45,104 bases of DNA from Nocardia brevicatena NBRC 12119 (GTDB lineage: Bacteria; Actinomycetota; Actinomycetes; Mycobacteriales; Mycobacteriaceae): contig NZ_BAFU01000036.1 in NCBI RefSeq assembly GCF_000308495.1, positions 1-45,104 of the forward strand. Reading direction: 5' to 3'. Under the pieces are notes generated by a model. The model saw only the letters and a program-made list of their open reading frames with translations. It made no database searches and was not told the origin of the DNA. A program made the position numbers and the translations under genes. This document shows positions 43,907 to 45,104 of this stretch, piece by piece (the stretch's first letter is position 1; each line of letters opens with the position of its first letter).

Positions 43907-44580
43907 ACATCACGCCGCCGATCAGGGTGCTGCTCGCCGACGACGAACGTCTGGTCCGTTCCGGCTTCAAAGTTTTGCTCGACCTGGAAGACGACATCAC
44001 GGTGGTCGGTGAGGCCACCACTGGCGCGGAAGCTGTCGAACTCGCGCGCGCCACGCGCCCCGATATCGTCCTCATGGATATCCGCATGCCACGGCTGGAT
44101 GGAATACGCGCTACCGCTCAGATCGCAGAGTCCCGCGGGTTGCAGCAGGTCAAGGTTCTCATCCTCACCACCTACGACACCGATGAGAATGTTTTCGAGG
44201 CCTTGCAGGCAGGCGCGAGCGGATTCCTGCTCGAGGACGCAGGACCTGCCGAACTCTTGCACGCCATCCGCGTGATCGCCGCGGGCGACGCCCTGCTGGC
44301 CCCCCGGATCACCCGCCGCCTCATCAGCCAGTTCACCACGCAGCGCAGGGCCGCCAAGTCTGCTGAGGACCGGCTCGCGGTGTTGACCGACCGCGAGCGT
44401 GAAGTGCTGGCACTGGTGGGTCAAGGGATGAGTAACGAGGAGATCGGTGCCGCGCTGTTCCTGAGCCCGGCCACCGCACGCACACATGTCAGCCGCGCGA
44501 TGGTGAAATTGGGCGCGCGCGACCGCGCGCAGCTGGTCGTAATCGCTTACCAGACCGGGCTGAGCCATTTCACTCCGTAG
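43903..44580 (+). CDS. NarL/FixJ-family response regulator
   Basis: 225 residues from GTG 43903, overlapping the kinase stop by four bases. Receiver domain: acidic pair in LLADDERLV, phosphorylation site Asp59 in DIVLMDIRMP, Thr in VLILTTYD. The nearly invariant receiver Lys is Glu111 here (GFLLEDAGP, usually LLKD). The LuxR-type DNA-binding domain follows: LTDREREVLALVGQGMSNEE and ATARTHVSRAMVKLGARDRA. It probably answers the upstream kinase and may control the divergent oxidase operon. Confidence 0.92.
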   Translation: MNITPPIRVLLADDERLVRSGFKVLLDLEDDITVVGEATTGAEAVELARATRPDIVLMDIRMPRLDGIRATAQIAESRGLQQVKVLILTTYDTDENVFEALQAGASGFLLEDAGPAELLHAIRVIAAGDALLAPRITRRLISQFTTQRRAAKSAEDRLAVLTDREREVLALVGQGMSNEEIGAALFLSPATARTHVSRAMVKLGARDRAQLVVIAYQTGLSHFTP

Positions 44581-44742
44581 TGCCGGGCAGCTCATCTTCC
44601 CAGCGAAATCCACAACCTCGAGCACGAGGAGCTCGGCGCACACAAAAGCACACGTATCCCTGAGATAGGGCGTGGTGCCCGGAGTGAAACTTTCGAAACG
44701 CAGATGAGGACTTGCGCCCCGTCGTTCAGCGCGCTACAGATT

Positions 44743-45017
44743 TCACTGCCTCGGTAGCTGCTCGTCTTTGACGATCATCTCATCGAGGATCTTCTGACAG
44801 GTTCCATCGGCAGTCCACATCCGAAGCCGCTCGTGCGCGGTCTTCCACGGCCCGTACCGTTCGGGCAGGTCACACACGGAGCGCCGGTGCGGAGTTTCCA
44901 CAAAATCACGTTGATCACTTGCCGGTGAGCACGCCACCGCCGGCTATGACCGGACACCGGCGGCATGGGCTCGATCCGAGCCCATGCCCGGTCTGTCAAC
45001 TCACCATGACCAACCAC
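44743..45017 (-). pseudogene. IS5-family transposase N-terminal remnant
   Basis: Two minus frames joined near 44880 read MVGHGELTDRAWARIEPM, HRQVINVILWKLRTGAP, then DLPERYGPWKTAHERLRMWT and DGTCQKILDEMIVKDEQLP. This is the DUF4096 N-terminal domain of IS5-group transposases. One frameshift and loss of the DDE catalytic part make it dead. Terminal inverted repeats were not found. The ~160 bases to its left (44581-44742) contain nothing recognised. Confidence 0.75.
44962..44988. repeat. 12-bp-arm perfect palindrome inside the IS remnant
   Basis: GGCATGGGCTCG (44962-44973) pairs perfectly with CGAGCCCATGCC (44977-44988) across ATC. It overlaps codons of the transposase start (RAWARIEPM). Probably an accident of coding sequence, but it would form a strong hairpin in RNA. 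Confidence 0.7.
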
Positions 45018-45104
45018 GACCTACAGCTGATACCAACCATCACAATGAATTACAGGACAGGTCCTGGCCGATTCGGCTCGAAAGCCACTGCGGTTTCCTC
45101 CTTC

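Overview
The window looks like chromosomal DNA of a mycolic-acid actinomycete, most likely Nocardia or a close relative. It is GC-rich. It carries a mycolic-acid methyltransferase beside a fused HadA/HadB dehydratase, two MspA-type porins, an F420-type oxidoreductase, a DUF574 methyltransferase, a DUF4254 protein and an SPW-repeat protein, a set typical of Nocardia. No rRNA, tRNA or CRISPR array was seen.

Layout. 0-3 kb: cell-envelope lipid operon on the minus strand (methyltransferase then HadAB) next to a crotonase scrap. 3-5.1 kb: decayed ABC-F ATPase, a frameshifted polysaccharide deacetylase and a broken cold-shock domain. 5.4-7.5 kb: two tiny overlapping ORFs, an SPW/DUF4254 operon and a divergent TetR gene with a palindromic operator between them. 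7.6-13 kb: small accessory genes (LLM oxidoreductase behind a MerR-style promoter, TIGR02206 membrane protein, SRPBCC protein, a divergent pair including a His/Cys/Gly-rich membrane protein, GNAT). 13-17.3 kb: gene scraps, then a MetE-like gene enclosed by a 36-nt inverted repeat, several short ORFs and a cytochrome P450. 18-28 kb: DUF574 methyltransferase, then a LysR gene divergent from a catabolic operon: KdgD-type dehydratase, alpha-ketoglutarate semialdehyde dehydrogenase, an NMT1-type ABC importer, an M24 hydrolase and a RidA protein. 28.7-30.1 kb: tandem MspA porins. 30.1-37 kb: MarR with a truncated MFS gene, a KimA-like transporter, an AI-2E family protein and an LPG-synthase-domain protein. 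37.7-39.3 kb: divergent VOC and WYL genes. 40.1-44.6 kb: membrane-anchored multicopper oxidase with a DUF6220 partner, divergent from a NarL-type two-component pair. 44.7-45 kb: IS5-type transposase remnant.

The most striking global trait is gene decay. At least eleven scraps of recognisable families lie between intact genes. Five otherwise normal genes are each broken by one small lesion: four single-base deletions and one TAA. These could be real pseudogenes or base-calling errors; the sequence alone cannot decide.

The parts most worth following are the KdgD/M24/RidA importer cluster with its perfect LysR-type inverted repeat, and the MetE-like gene framed by inverted repeats beside short ORFs and a P450. 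Neither matches a pathway I can name in full.
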